NCBI GenBank assembly: GCA_963930185.1
Contig: CAWVLT010000008.1
Span: forward strand, 1 to 41,199
Direction of reading: 5' to 3'
Length of the DNA: 41,199 nt
Source of the DNA: JAGZEG01 sp963930185
Lineage (GTDB): Bacteria; Actinomycetota; Coriobacteriia; Coriobacteriales; UMGS124
Part shown: piece by piece, positions 1-8,209 of the stretch
Layout of the letters: the number at the start of each line of letters is the position of its first letter
Position numbering within the stretch: the stretch's first letter is position 1
The notes under the pieces: model-generated
Told to the model about the DNA's origin: nothing
The model's input: only the letters and a program-made list of their open reading frames with translations
Database searches by the model: none
Made by a program: the position numbers and the translations under genes

Positions 1-72
1 GGGCGGGGCCCCCGCGCCGTTAATCCCGGGTGGAGGCCAGGGGCTTCTGGTGGGAAGGCTCCTTGGGGCAGG

Positions 73-1947
73 CTACTCTCCCAGCGCGTTGCGCACTGCC
101 TCACACAGTGTGATGCTCGTCACCGTCGCGCCAGCGCAGACGTCCACGTCGGGGGTGTCGCCCTCGCAGATCCTCCTGATGATGTCCTCAACGGCGCGGT
201 CGGTGAGGAACGGGGTCTCCCAGCTCTGCAGCACCTCGACGTCGGTGATGTCGTCGCCCTCCTTGGTGACGCGCACGACGAAGGGGCCGAACTTGCCCTC
301 GGCCTGGCCGATGAACTGGTTCTCGCCGGCCTCCCAGACGGGCTCCTCATAGGTTTGCAGGCCGCTCGGGGCAAAAGGCTCTTTGCCCGCCATCATCGAG
401 TCCTGGGACACGTCGTCCTTGGGGGCGGCGGCGTTGCGCCCGGAGATGCGACCGAAGATCAGGCCGCCTCCGAGGTTGCACGACGCCTGGTAGAGGTGTG
501 ACCAGATGTCGCCGAACTCGCCCGCCTCGTACAGGTGCGGGATCGGGTTGCCGAACGGGTCGAGGATCTGGCCGTTCTCGTCCTTCTCTGGGCCACCCTG
601 GGTGTTCACCAGGGCGTGGTGCAGGCGGACGGCGTAGAAGGGGCCGTCGCCAAAGGGGACGAGCCAGTCGACAGCGACGCCGTAGGCATAGTCGACGCCC
701 AGCTCGCAGAAAGTGTTCCAGTCGGCGACGGTCTGCTCCAAGGCGCTGCCAGCCCCTTCCTCCATGCCGAGCGCCTCGGCGAGCTCGGGGAGCGTCTGCG
801 CCTGCACGACCCAGCCCTTCTCGATTTCGAGGGAGTTGTCCTGCGTCCACGTCGTGTACAGGGGGCCTTCCTCAAAGCGGGCCTGGTCCACGATCTCGTA
901 GCTGATGTCGGGCAGGCATGGGGTGAACCAGGTGCCGCCGACGTTGACGTGGCCGTGGGTCTGCGAGCCGTTGTCATGCTCGTTGATGAAGCGCTTGCCA
1001 TTGTTGCCGACGAGGATGCCGCGCACGCACGAGTCGAACTTCCAGGTGACGGACATGCTTTCCGGCTCGACGAACTCGAAGTTGTTCGTCTCCTGGTTGT
1101 TCATGTGCCACAGGTTCGCCCCGACTGCCTGCGCCATCGCCAGGCCGTCGCCCGTGTTGTAGATCGCATGGCCTAGGGAAGGCCAGAACTCGTGGGAGAG
1201 ATAGTCCTGCTGGTAGCGCGGGCTGTTCTCGAAGCCGCCCAGGGTCAGGATGACGCCGTTCTTGGCGCGGACGTTCACTGTGCGGCCGTCTGCCTCGACC
1301 ACCACGCCGTGGATCACCTTCGTCGTCGGGTCCTGGATCAACTGAGTGGCTGGCGCTTCGTACCAGACATCGATGAGATCGCGGCGCTCCTTCACGGCGT
1401 TCTTGAAGAGCCGATAGGCGGCTCCGTCCGCCTTGAGTGGGTGGACCGTCACAAGCTGGAACTTGTCGGCACCCTCGAGCATCGGGTACTCATGGGCGGC
1501 CGCGGGAGTGATCTCCTCCGCCTTCGCGCCAAGGTGGACGAGCCAGTCGACGTTCTTGGCGCACTCCTCGGCGTACACGTCGATGATGGCGTCGCTAGGC
1601 GTCTCGTAGCCGCCGCGAAGGCCACGCATGTAGGTCTTGAACGCCTCCGGGTCATCGACGGCGCACATCAGCTGCACGCACGCTATCGAGTTGCCGCCGG
1701 CATGTGCCTCGGGCGCCTTCTCCAGGAGCAGGACCTTGGCTCCCTCGTCGGCCGCGGCGATGGCCGCGTTGGCGCCCGCGCAGCCAAAGCCCGCCACAAC
1801 GACGTCGTATTCGGCATCCCACTCGACGGTCTGCTCAAAGGGGGTTGCCTCAGCGGCCTCCTCCGCCATGGCAAGCGCGGTCGCGGCGCTGCCGGCCAGG
1901 ACGGCTCCCGTGGCGCCGGCGACAAAGCCCCTTCTCGTGATCTCCAT
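73..1947 (-). CDS. Tat-exported FAD reductase with C-terminal FMN-binding domain
   Basis: About 624 residues. The start at 1947 is chosen because a good ribosome site (GAGAGGAG) precedes it and a Tat signal follows at once (TRRGFVAG, hydrophobic stretch to about residue 28). The FAD_binding_2 fold begins near residue 47 with a Rossmann motif (VAGFGCAG) and an acidic end (LLLEKAPEAHAGGNS). The central GKRFINEH motif and the late AGEFGDIW...NLGGG...GRISGRNAA segment are typical of fumarate/urocanate reductase relatives. The last 80 or so residues are an FMN_bind domain ending in AGATVTS, the covalent flavin attachment motif of the NqrC/RnfG/UrdA type. It should reduce an unidentified organic acceptor outside the membrane, with electrons entering through FMN. 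LHHALVNTQGG resembles the HHTMGG substrate motif of fumarate reductases. It is divergent from the LuxR gene at 2213, its likely regulator, and closely resembles the product of 10469-12379. Substrate unknown. Confidence 0.9.
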   Translation of the reverse strand: MEITRRGFVAGATGAVLAGSAATALAMAEEAAEATPFEQTVEWDAEYDVVVAGFGCAGANAAIAAADEGAKVLLLEKAPEAHAGGNSIACVQLMCAVDDPEAFKTYMRGLRGGYETPSDAIIDVYAEECAKNVDWLVHLGAKAEEITPAAAHEYPMLEGADKFQLVTVHPLKADGAAYRLFKNAVKERRDLIDVWYEAPATQLIQDPTTKVIHGVVVEADGRTVNVRAKNGVILTLGGFENSPRYQQDYLSHEFWPSLGHAIYNTGDGLAMAQAVGANLWHMNNQETNNFEFVEPESMSVTWKFDSCVRGILVGNNGKRFINEHDNGSQTHGHVNVGGTWFTPCLPDISYEIVDQARFEEGPLYTTWTQDNSLEIEKGWVVQAQTLPELAEALGMEEGAGSALEQTVADWNTFCELGVDYAYGVAVDWLVPFGDGPFYAVRLHHALVNTQGGPEKDENGQILDPFGNPIPHLYEAGEFGDIWSHLYQASCNLGGGLIFGRISGRNAAAPKDDVSQDSMMAGKEPFAPSGLQTYEEPVWEAGENQFIGQAEGKFGPFVVRVTKEGDDITDVEVLQSWETPFLTDRAVEDIIRRICEGDTPDVDVCAGATVTSITLCEAVRNALGE

Positions 1948-1974
1948 CGTGTTCTCCTCTCTATGGTCAAGATG

Positions 1975-2003
1975 GTCCCCGGCGCACTTGGCGTGCCGGG
2001 GAC
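1975..2003 (-). promoter_or_regulatory. Leader hairpin upstream of flavoprotein 73-1947
   Basis: A perfect 9-bp inverted repeat (GTCCCCGGC at 1975-1983, GCCGGGGAC at 1995-2003) lies 28 bases before the start codon, inside the probable untranslated leader. It may influence mRNA stability or translation. This is inferred from the sequence only. Confidence 0.35.
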
Positions 2004-2045
2004 GATGTCGATGCCCATGGTATGCAACGTAAGGACAAGGGCCCT

Positions 2046-2092
2046 CACATGAAAGGCCCAGAGTTTTGCTTTTGACCATCACATAAAACATG
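2046..2092. promoter_or_regulatory. Candidate operator shared with 12500-12548
   Basis: The divergent space between the flavoprotein and LuxR1 contains CACATGAAA (2046-2054) and ACATAAAACATG (2081-2092). The same two words occur in the same order and at nearly the same spacing (35 versus 37 bases) between the paralogous pair at 10469-14157. The two words resemble each other (CACATGAAA, CACATAAAA), as expected for repeated half-sites. Probable binding site of LuxR1 or a common regulator. Confidence 0.5.
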
Positions 2093-2199
2093 ACTTGCGG
2101 TTTTACCTTGGGATTCAATACCTCGTGGCATGCAGCGCAAGATTCGTCCCCTTCGCCGCGACAAGCCTGGCGAGGATGTCGCGCGGGGGACGGATCCGC

Positions 2200-2205
2200 T
2201 ATAAT
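2200..2205 (+). promoter_or_regulatory. -10 box (TATAAT) for a leaderless LuxR mRNA
   Basis: A perfect TATAAT ends exactly 7 bases before the ATG at 2213, so transcription would begin at or next to the start codon. No ribosome site precedes the ATG and no good -35 box is visible. The spacing is identical at 12682 and 15636. Confidence 0.6.
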
Positions 2206-2212
2206 TCGCCCC

Positions 2213-3604
2213 ATGAGAAGCAGACAGCCCGTCACCATGGCCATGATCTCCGTTGGGTTGGCGTTCTGGTGGCCGTTCTTCCGCAACAGCATCACCGGCC
2301 TTGCCTTTGCCGGGCGTGCGAACATGCTCCTGTTCGTATGCTCCGGGCTGCTAGCGTGCGTCGTCGCGGCTCTCTGTCGCGGCCTTGCCTCTAGGTCGAT
2401 TGCCGGCAGGGTGGTCGTTGTCTCGTCCTGTTGCCTTGCGAGCGCGGCCAATGCCCTGTCGATTCTTCTGCCTGGCATGTCGGGGCTTGTGCATGTCGCG
2501 GCGGTGTTGTTTGCCCCGTGCTATGTGCTGCTCTCCCTGGCTTGGGCGATGTGCCTGCACGACGAGACCTCTGGCCATGGCAGGTCTCTGCTGATAGCCC
2601 TGCTTGGCTCCTATGCGCTGAGCTTCGTGATCGGGTACCTGTCGTATCTTCCTGCTCCCCTCAGCCTCGTCCGCCCAATCGGGGCGCCGCTTATCTCCGG
2701 AATCTGCTGGCTGGTTTGTCGTCTGGGGGATGGGGCCCATGCCGTGACGACGGGGTCCGATCGTCCCCGGCGCACCGGCGTCGACTATGGCAGGCTCTAC
2801 CCGGCGCTTATCGCCTTACTTGTCTTGGCAAGCATCCCCTTGGCGTTCATCAGCGGGGGGACGGCATCTTACCGGCCGAGTTCGCTCACCCTGGTGCGGG
2901 ACACGCTCAATATCGTGCTCATAGGCCTTTTGGCGGCGGTTCTCGCTCTCTCGAAGAGACCTCTCCAGTCAAGGCTGCCTTTTCTGCTGATCTTCTCGGC
3001 GTTTACGCTTGTGGGCATTGCTGTCGCATCGGTTTTGTCGGGCGATTGGTTCATGATGGGCATCGGGGTCATGGCCACGGGGAAGTCGTCGCTCGCCCTT
3101 CTGCTCTTTGCCCTCGTTTGCCTTGACGGGGCCCCGGACAGCGAGATTCCCAAGCGTTGCGTCATGTTTTTCGTGATTCCGACTCTGGGGAGCACACTTC
3201 TGCATGCGGTGGTCGTTCCGGCCGTCTGCTCCGCTCTTGGCCTGGCTCCCGAGGGGTTTTGGGGAACGGCGTCCCTCCTCTTTGCTGGCGTCCTGAGTGT
3301 CTGCCCCCTGGTCTTTCTCAGCTCCATCGCCATACGCTCGGAGAGGAGTGGCGCTCCTCTGGCTGAGGGCCCTGGGAGCAAGGTGCGCTCGATTGAGCTC
3401 TTCTCGACGACATACGGCCTTTCCGAGAGGGAGTCTGCGGTGCTGGAGCTGCTGCTCATGGGGCACACCTTCAAGAAGATTGCCGAGATCATGGGGCTCA
3501 GCGAGTCAACGGTGCAGAGCCACTCGAAGGGCATATATCGCAAGGCCGGTGTCCACACCAAGCAGGAGCTCGTGGATTTGGTGTACTCGATGTCCGATGG
3601 GTGA
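2213..3604 (+). CDS. Membrane-anchored LuxR-family regulator (LuxR1)
   Basis: About 463 residues. The open frame extends further upstream, but ATG 2213 is preferred because a TATAAT box stands 7 bases before it and the protein then begins like LuxR2 at 12682 (both run through GLAFWWPF and RNSITGF). Roughly residues 10-385 are a series of hydrophobic segments, around ten by eye. The last 66 residues form a LuxR/GerE helix-turn-helix (YGLSERESAVLELLL, then KKIAEIMGLSESTVQSHSKG). It has no receiver or autoinducer domain, so the membrane part is presumably the sensor. It is divergent from the flavoprotein at 73-1947, its probable target. It shares SYALSFVIGYLSYLP with LuxR2, marking the two as paralogues. 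Confidence 0.88.
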   Translation: MRSRQPVTMAMISVGLAFWWPFFRNSITGLAFAGRANMLLFVCSGLLACVVAALCRGLASRSIAGRVVVVSSCCLASAANALSILLPGMSGLVHVAAVLFAPCYVLLSLAWAMCLHDETSGHGRSLLIALLGSYALSFVIGYLSYLPAPLSLVRPIGAPLISGICWLVCRLGDGAHAVTTGSDRPRRTGVDYGRLYPALIALLVLASIPLAFISGGTASYRPSSLTLVRDTLNIVLIGLLAAVLALSKRPLQSRLPFLLIFSAFTLVGIAVASVLSGDWFMMGIGVMATGKSSLALLLFALVCLDGAPDSEIPKRCVMFFVIPTLGSTLLHAVVVPAVCSALGLAPEGFWGTASLLFAGVLSVCPLVFLSSIAIRSERSGAPLAEGPGSKVRSIELFSTTYGLSERESAVLELLLMGHTFKKIAEIMGLSESTVQSHSKGIYRKAGVHTKQELVDLVYSMSDG

Positions 3605-3634
3605 AGTTACAGGTGGACTATCTTGTTGAACAGG

Positions 3635-3676
3635 CGAGGGCGAACCCCCTTTTTGGCTCGCCCTCGTGGCATTTCT
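3635..3676 (+). terminator. Terminator after LuxR1
   Basis: Arms CGAGGGCGA (3635-3643) and TCGCCCTCG (3658-3666) form a 9-bp stem, followed by a short T-rich stretch (ATTTCTT). It sits 30 bases after the LuxR1 stop. Confidence 0.6.
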
Positions 3677-3736
3677 TGTGCTGGTTGCTGACGCTTGAGC
3701 CCCTATGTCACGGTTTGCGGTAGACCCGATGAACCC

Positions 3737-4072
3737 CTACTCCGCCGCGGCGTTCTGGCCCACGATGCGGCCGAATGTGAGCACGTCGGCCATGTAGCTG
3801 CTGCTGCCCATGTACCAGCCGTAGATAGTGCCTGCGTTTCGGCCGGCGGCATATAGCCCCGGGACCACGTTGCCGTCGAGGTCGATGACATAGGCTCCGG
3901 TGTCGATCCTAAGGCCGCCGCAGCTCGCTGTGCAACAGCGCTCGGATCCATATTCACCGAGCAGCTGATCATGCGATGCCTGCAGGGCGAGGTCGTGTCG
4001 TTCTTTGGGGAGAATTCCCTCGCAAAGGTCTGCCCCCTCTTGCCTCAAGGCCCATGGACTGGCCCCAATCAC
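3737..4072 (-). pseudogene. C-terminal remnant of a flavoprotein reductase
   Basis: Only the last part of a FAD_binding_2 protein is left. The recognisable segment runs from CGGLRIDTGAYVIDLDGNV through VPGLYAAGRNAG to TFGRIVGQNAAAE (about 3737-3940), the usual C-terminal FAD contact region. The 40 or so residues upstream in the same frame are not clearly homologous. There is no Rossmann motif or signal peptide, and a complete gene would need about 1.3 kb more sequence, which is instead occupied by the Crp/Fnr gene. It is a decayed copy, probably displaced when the regulator-flavoprotein unit at 4182-6782 was inserted or rearranged. Confidence 0.7.
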
Positions 4073-4181
4073 GTTCGGCTATACGGAAGCGCCCCTGCTC
4101 TGAGCAGGCCGGCGGTGAGGGAGTTCGTCGTAATGTGCAAGAAGGCCTTTGATGCCGGGGACGGCTCGTGCGGCTGACGTG

Positions 4182-4919
4182 TTACATGACCTGCGAGGCC
4201 GCTTTCGAGGGCTGCCCCCGGTATCGCCCCCAGTGGTCCCCGCTGTCTTCCTTTTGCGTTCCCATGTAGAGGAGCTGGATGTAGTCCATCAAGCCAACCG
4301 GTTGGCCTGACTCCTCCTGCATTATTTCGTGCAGGGTGCGTGTGACTGTCACGCGGTTGAGGCCGGTAAGGTATGCCAGATCCTGATGAGTAAGCCCCTC
4401 GATGCGATACTGTCGACAAAAGAGCAACAAAAAAGTGAGCGCTTGCCTGGCATTTTGCAGATACGTACCCATGACAAAGTGCTGCTGGCGAATCTTGGTG
4501 CGCGCTATCTGGCGCAGCAGCGCCTGCCCAACAGTGATCGATGAGGTGAGGAGTTCCCTAAGCAAGGGGAGGGGCAGTAGGGCATAGGAACCGTCTGCAA
4601 GATACCGATAGCGGTAGCGAGGCGTGAGGTCGTCTTCCACGTCGAAGATGGCCTCGAAGTTGGTTATGTCCCCAGGCAGCCACAGGGTTAGGCTACGCGT
4701 CGTCTGGTCGAGACTGTTACTCGTGCAGGTCGTTCCATCCACAAGCACCACGCAGTATCCCCTGTCGCCCGGGAGCATCCTGGCTATCTCGTGGCAGCGC
4801 TCCTCCTCGTTGTCCTTTTTTCTGAACGGTGCCTTCACGCAGTGGGGGCAGAGCTTGGAGCGGTCGTCGTCGCTGAGGCCGGAGCAGAAGGGGTTATCTC
4901 GAAACGGGCAGTGCGCCAT
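4182..4919 (-). CDS. Crp/Fnr-family regulator with cysteine-rich N-terminus
   Basis: 245 residues from ATG 4919; upstream in-frame starts are rejected because they run through the operator sites. The N-terminus has cysteines at residues 4, 12, 24, 27 and 42 (CPFRDNPFC, then LCPHC), a layout that could hold an iron-sulfur cluster as in FNR, though the spacing differs. A cyclic-nucleotide-binding type beta-barrel region follows (about 45-150). The C-terminal winged helix includes LTHQDLAYLTGLNRVTVTRT, a Crp recognition helix. In FNR-type regulators the cluster reports oxygen or redox state; that role here is inference. It is divergent from the flavoprotein at 5106, with two matching palindromes between them, so it probably controls that gene and itself. 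It is the only Crp-type regulator in this LuxR-dominated array. Confidence 0.85.
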   Translation of the reverse strand: MAHCPFRDNPFCSGLSDDDRSKLCPHCVKAPFRKKDNEEERCHEIARMLPGDRGYCVVLVDGTTCTSNSLDQTTRSLTLWLPGDITNFEAIFDVEDDLTPRYRYRYLADGSYALLPLPLLRELLTSSITVGQALLRQIARTKIRQQHFVMGTYLQNARQALTFLLLFCRQYRIEGLTHQDLAYLTGLNRVTVTRTLHEIMQEESGQPVGLMDYIQLLYMGTQKEDSGDHWGRYRGQPSKAASQVM

Positions 4920-4954
4920 GGCTTCCCTCGCTTTGGGCTGTTGGGGCAAGGGTC

Positions 4955-5009
4955 TGTAGCATACGCTACAAACTGCCCGGTAAACACCCATATTGTAGCA
5001 TGGGCTACG
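4955..5009. promoter_or_regulatory. Paired palindromic operators (TGTAGC-N4-GCTACA)
   Basis: Two sites lie between the divergent Crp/Fnr and flavoprotein genes: TGTAGC-ATAC-GCTACA at 4955-4970 (perfect) and TGTAGC-ATGG-GCTACG at 4994-5009 (one mismatch). Their centres are 39 bp apart, close to a whole number of helical turns. Size and symmetry fit a Crp/Fnr dimer, so these are the probable binding sites of the product of 4182-4919. Confidence 0.75.
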
Positions 5010-5105
5010 TGACAGCGCCCCTGGGCCGCGCATACCATCGATATGTGCCGGAAAGACAGGCCGGACACATCGAATGGCATGTTAGCGCATCACAAGGAGG
5101 CTGCC

Positions 5106-6782
5106 ATGGAAAACGTAACGCGCAAGGACTTTCTCAAGGGGATGACGCTGGGGCTGACCGGCCTTGCCGCCGCATCGTCAGTCGCCACGCGCGCAGGCGC
5201 CGACGAGGCTGCGGGGGAGTGGGATCGCGAGGTGCAGGTGCTCGTGGCTGGCACCGGAACCGCCGCGGTGTGCGCCGTGATGGCGTCGGCCTTGGGGGCG
5301 TCATCGGTACTCGTGGTCGAGAAGGATCCCCAGATGTTCGGCGGCACGTCCATCACCTCGGGCGGGACGCTCGCCCTGCCGGGAACCATCGACGATCTGC
5401 AGGCGATCGGGCGCGGTTCGACGCGCGACGAGGCGATCTCCTACATGAAGCTTTGTGCCGAGGGGCGCCTCAGTGATGCAGTCATCGAGAACTTCGTGGA
5501 CAACGCCAACGACTTCTGCGTCACCCTCAAGGACATTTTCGGGTGGACGAAGTTCGAGCCTGTCAACGAGGGCTATGGTGACTACTACGAGTGCTATGAC
5601 GGCGCGGTCGTGGACGGACCGGCCCACAACGTCAAGCCGTTCGACGCACAGGGCAATCCACTTGACACCAACAGCCAGTGGGTTTCCTATCAGGAGTACC
5701 TCGAGTCGGCCGAGAACGTCGAGATCCTCATGGGCACGGCGATCACTCGGCTTGTCACCGATGAGAGCGGTGCTGTCATAGGGGCGGTGCTCATCCAGCA
5801 AGATGGGACGGAGCTTGCCGTGAGGGCCGATGCGGTGGTGCTGGGCACGGGTGGCTTTGACTATAACGAGGACATGCGTCGCAAGCACCTTCCGTTCCCC
5901 GTCTATCGCTCGGTGTGCAGCCAGAACAACACCGGTGACGCTCAGCGCATGGGCGCAAAGATCGGCGCGCAGCTGGCGTGCATGGATCGCATCCTGGGTG
6001 TGCCGTTCTGTTACGGCTTGCCCGACTGGGACGACGACGTCGACCCCATGAACTACGGCCTGTTCGCACAGGATCCTCTGCTCGTAGACTGGACCCAGGC
6101 AACCACCTTGCCTCACAGCGTCATCGTGAACCGCAAGGGTCACCGCTTCGTGAACGAGGGACGCTTCTACGACGTCTTCAACCGTTCGTTCGGCGCATAT
6201 GACACAGGCGTTATGAAGTACGAGAACATCCCCGGCTATTGGATCTGTGACGCCACCTATGCCGCGAACTACCTGCTGCCCGGATACAACGTGGCCGGCC
6301 AGCAGGCTGACTACTTCTTCCAGGCGAACTCGCTTGAGGAGCTGGCCGAGCAGGTGGGCATTGACCCGCAGGGGCTTGTCGAGGAGGTGACGCGATTCAA
6401 CGAGAACGCACGTAACGGGATTGATCCCGACTGGCATCGAGGCGAAAGCGAACTCACACGCCAGACCGCCGTGGCGTCCTGCGCATACTATGCGCTGACC
6501 CCCGAGGCCGCCCAGCTCGACACGCCTGCCTCGCTGCTCGGGCCCGTGGAGACGCCGCCGTTCTATTGCTGCCGAATTGTTCCGGGGACCCTTGGCACGC
6601 GAGGTGGACTGGTCACCACCGAGAATGCCCAGGTGGTTGACGTGGATGGCAGCCCCATCACCGGCCTGTACGCCGTTGGCTGCAGCTCGGTGGGCGTGGC
6701 GGGGTACTGGAGTGCCGGGGCGTCCTTGTCGCAGGGCTGCGTCATGGGCTATATCGCCGCGAAACACATTTTGGGCGCCTAG
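5106..6782 (+). CDS. Tat-exported FAD reductase under Crp/Fnr control
   Basis: 558 residues. ATG 5106 follows a strong ribosome site (AAGGAGG at 5095-5101). The signal peptide has a lysine variant of the twin-arginine motif (TRKDFLKG). The FAD site begins near residue 40 with VLVAGTGTAAV, where the third glycine of the dinucleotide motif is alanine. GHRFVNEG is the central reductase motif, followed by WICDATYAANY, with tyrosine near where fumarate reductases put their catalytic arginine. The usual HHTMGG segment is replaced by VPGTLGTRGG. The C-terminus (GLYAVGCSSVGVAGYW...GYIAAKH) is the usual FAD-binding end. There is no FMN or heme domain. The SnoaL-like gene 125 bases downstream may belong to the same pathway. 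Substrate unknown; neither a fumarate nor a urocanate pattern is kept. Confidence 0.88.
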   Translation: MENVTRKDFLKGMTLGLTGLAAASSVATRAGADEAAGEWDREVQVLVAGTGTAAVCAVMASALGASSVLVVEKDPQMFGGTSITSGGTLALPGTIDDLQAIGRGSTRDEAISYMKLCAEGRLSDAVIENFVDNANDFCVTLKDIFGWTKFEPVNEGYGDYYECYDGAVVDGPAHNVKPFDAQGNPLDTNSQWVSYQEYLESAENVEILMGTAITRLVTDESGAVIGAVLIQQDGTELAVRADAVVLGTGGFDYNEDMRRKHLPFPVYRSVCSQNNTGDAQRMGAKIGAQLACMDRILGVPFCYGLPDWDDDVDPMNYGLFAQDPLLVDWTQATTLPHSVIVNRKGHRFVNEGRFYDVFNRSFGAYDTGVMKYENIPGYWICDATYAANYLLPGYNVAGQQADYFFQANSLEELAEQVGIDPQGLVEEVTRFNENARNGIDPDWHRGESELTRQTAVASCAYYALTPEAAQLDTPASLLGPVETPPFYCCRIVPGTLGTRGGLVTTENAQVVDVDGSPITGLYAVGCSSVGVAGYWSAGASLSQGCVMGYIAAKHILGA

Positions 6783-6793
6783 GCTCTTTGGGG

Positions 6794-6841
6794 GGCGAGA
6801 CGCCGAGGGTGAACGGGGCTCGAGGTGCCTCGCCTCTTTTT
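6794..6841 (+). terminator. Possible terminator after flavoprotein 5106-6782
   Basis: GGCGAG (6794-6799) can pair with CTCGCC (6829-6834), directly followed by TCTTTTT. The loop is long but contains smaller pairings. It would separate or attenuate transcription into the SnoaL-like gene. Confidence 0.4.
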
Positions 6842-6906
6842 GGATGGTTGGTAGTGAGGTCCTGTGGCGAGGGTGCCGCAGGACCCGAGGGAAAGGGAGG
6901 ACTGTC

Positions 6907-7561
6907 ATGAATGCTGCTGCAGATTCCAACACCATGCGCGCGGACTTCCTCAAGGTGGCCGCGGGCGCAGCCATTGCCGGGGGGACTGATGGCGCCGGTC
7001 GTTGCCTCGGCGTCGGAGGAGACCACGGCGAACGGCGAGGTCGATGACCTGCAGGTCCTGCTCATCAAAGAGGCAATCCACGATCAGATCGTCAACTACT
7101 GCATCTCGATGGACCGGCTTGACCAGGAGCTGGGCTACAATGTTTTTACCGAGGACTGCATGATCGATTTTGGCCCCGACATCTACCAGGGCGACCCTAA
7201 GGGGTTTGTGGACACATGCTGTCTTGAATGGCACCCGCCTCTGCTGGCGACTGCCCATCGCATGACCAACGTGAAGATTGTTATTGACGGTCCCGACGCC
7301 GCGCGTAGCATGATGTATGGTCTCATCTTGATGGTGACCAACCCTGATGACGAGGGCAATACGACCATTTCGTTCAACCATGTGCGCTATCACGACCAGT
7401 GGGTCAAGCAAGAGGACGGTCAGTGGCGTGTCTCCGACCGAAAGGTTGCCACCGATTGGAATGGGACCGTGCTCCAGTTCACCGTAAGCCTTGGTCCCAC
7501 GTATGCGGAGCGCACCACGCGCACCGACGCATTCTGCGATTTGTTTCCCGAGTACAAGTAG
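6907..7561 (+). CDS. Exported SnoaL-like protein, frame slip in signal peptide
   Basis: ATG 6907 follows a purine-rich ribosome site (GGGAGG). It encodes a signal-like start (TMRADFLKVAAGAAIAGG) that then leaves the frame at a run of six G (6979-6984). Removing one G restores LMAPVVASASEETT, with a plausible signal cleavage site, and joins the rest of the protein. As sequenced, translation could instead begin at ATG 6989 and give an unexported form of about 190 residues. The mature part is an NTF2/SnoaL_4 fold: an N-terminal helix with IVNYCISMDRLD, a strand with ATAHRMTNVKIVIDGPDAA, and FNHVRYHDQWVKQEDGQWRV. Relatives such as the bile-acid dehydratase BaiE use an equivalent Tyr/Asp/His set. 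Dehydratase or isomerase activity on the substrate of the preceding flavoprotein is a guess. Confidence 0.75.
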
Positions 7562-7647
7562 GTAGCAGTCAAGAAGGCTGATGTCATCCAAGTAGGTGTC
7601 GGTGACAACGGACGGCAAGGGGGTTGCCCCCTGCCTTCATGGAAATC

Positions 7648-7693
7648 GGGCTGCGGTCCGGACGGTGGGCTATAACCATCCGGACCGCAGCCC
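7648..7693 (+). terminator. Strong hairpin after the SnoaL-like gene
   Basis: A perfect 15-bp stem: GGGCTGCGGTCCGGA (7648-7662) with TCCGGACCGCAGCCC (7679-7693). The loop has a further GGT/ACC pairing. A smaller hairpin (GGC...GGGGG-TTG-CCCCC...GCC, 7614-7635) stands just before it. Only TT follows, so it terminates weakly or works as a stabilising structure. Confidence 0.5.
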
Positions 7694-7890
7694 TTCGCTG
7701 TGAGGTGCGTTTCGTCCGGTACCCAATGGGATGCCGACTTATCTACCTACGCCCGGCGATCTCTCGGTGCGTGCCGGTGGCGAGCTTGCGTGATGCTCGC
7801 ACGTGTCTACGGCTGCCCTGCCATCTCGGCAAACGTAATGAGCCGGGCGTTTCCCATCGCCTGTGCCGTCGCGCGACACTCCTTCGTATA

Positions 7891-7935
7891 CCAAAGTCCA
7901 CTTTGCCAAAGTCTACTTTGCTAAAGAAAAGTTTG
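7891..7935. repeat. Three tandem 15-bp palindromic units
   Basis: CCAAAGTCCACTTTG (7891-7905), CCAAAGTCTACTTTG (7906-7920) and a decayed third unit CTAAAGAAAAGTTTG (7921-7935). Each of the first two contains CAAAGT-N2-ACTTTG. The array is A/T-rich inside GC-rich DNA. It could be an operator array or the trace of a short repeat element. Confidence 0.7.
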
Positions 7936-8079
7936 GCGCATGAAGGCGGCCTGTTTACGAATGCGATCTGTGACCTGTTGCCTGGTGTCGAAACAGGGCG
8001 GTGGCTGTTGGGAAGGTCAATGCTTCTGCGTCATTCGCAACGCCTGCACGGGGGACATGATGTTGCTATTGCACGCGAG

Positions 8080-8131
8080 AAACAAAAAGCCCGCGGCACG
8101 GCCGTCGGAATGACGGTCCCGTGTCGCGGGC
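8080..8131 (-). terminator. Rho-independent terminator of thrS
   Basis: On the minus strand an imperfect stem of about 16 bp (arms 8089-8106 and 8112-8131, loop GGAAT in plus-strand reading) is followed by TTTTTGTTT (8088-8080). It lies about 80 bases after the thrS stop. Confidence 0.8.
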
Positions 8132-8209
8132 GTAAGGGGGCAGGCGCACTTCGTGGGCGTGCGAACGAGACGCGGGGCGCTCGCTCCCCGGCGCACTCGG
8201 TGAGTAGGC

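Larger units (their letters stand above)
7562..8209. other. 650-bp non-coding interval
   Basis: No convincing gene is present. A long plus-strand frame across it (7624-8250) has no family resemblance, crosses strong hairpins and runs antisense into thrS. The interval holds hairpins after the SnoaL gene (7614-7635 and 7648-7693), the tandem palindromes at 7891-7935, and the thrS terminator. Confidence 0.6.

Noticed and set aside
2105..2165. A CxxCH heme-like motif (CAACH) in the minus-strand frame upstream of the flavoprotein at 73-1947
   Set aside because: It lies before the true start and signal peptide, overlaps the divergent promoter region, and no other cytochrome feature follows. Chance in an open GC-rich frame.
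7891..7935. CRISPR array
   Set aside because: Units are directly adjacent with no spacers, and no cas genes are in the window.
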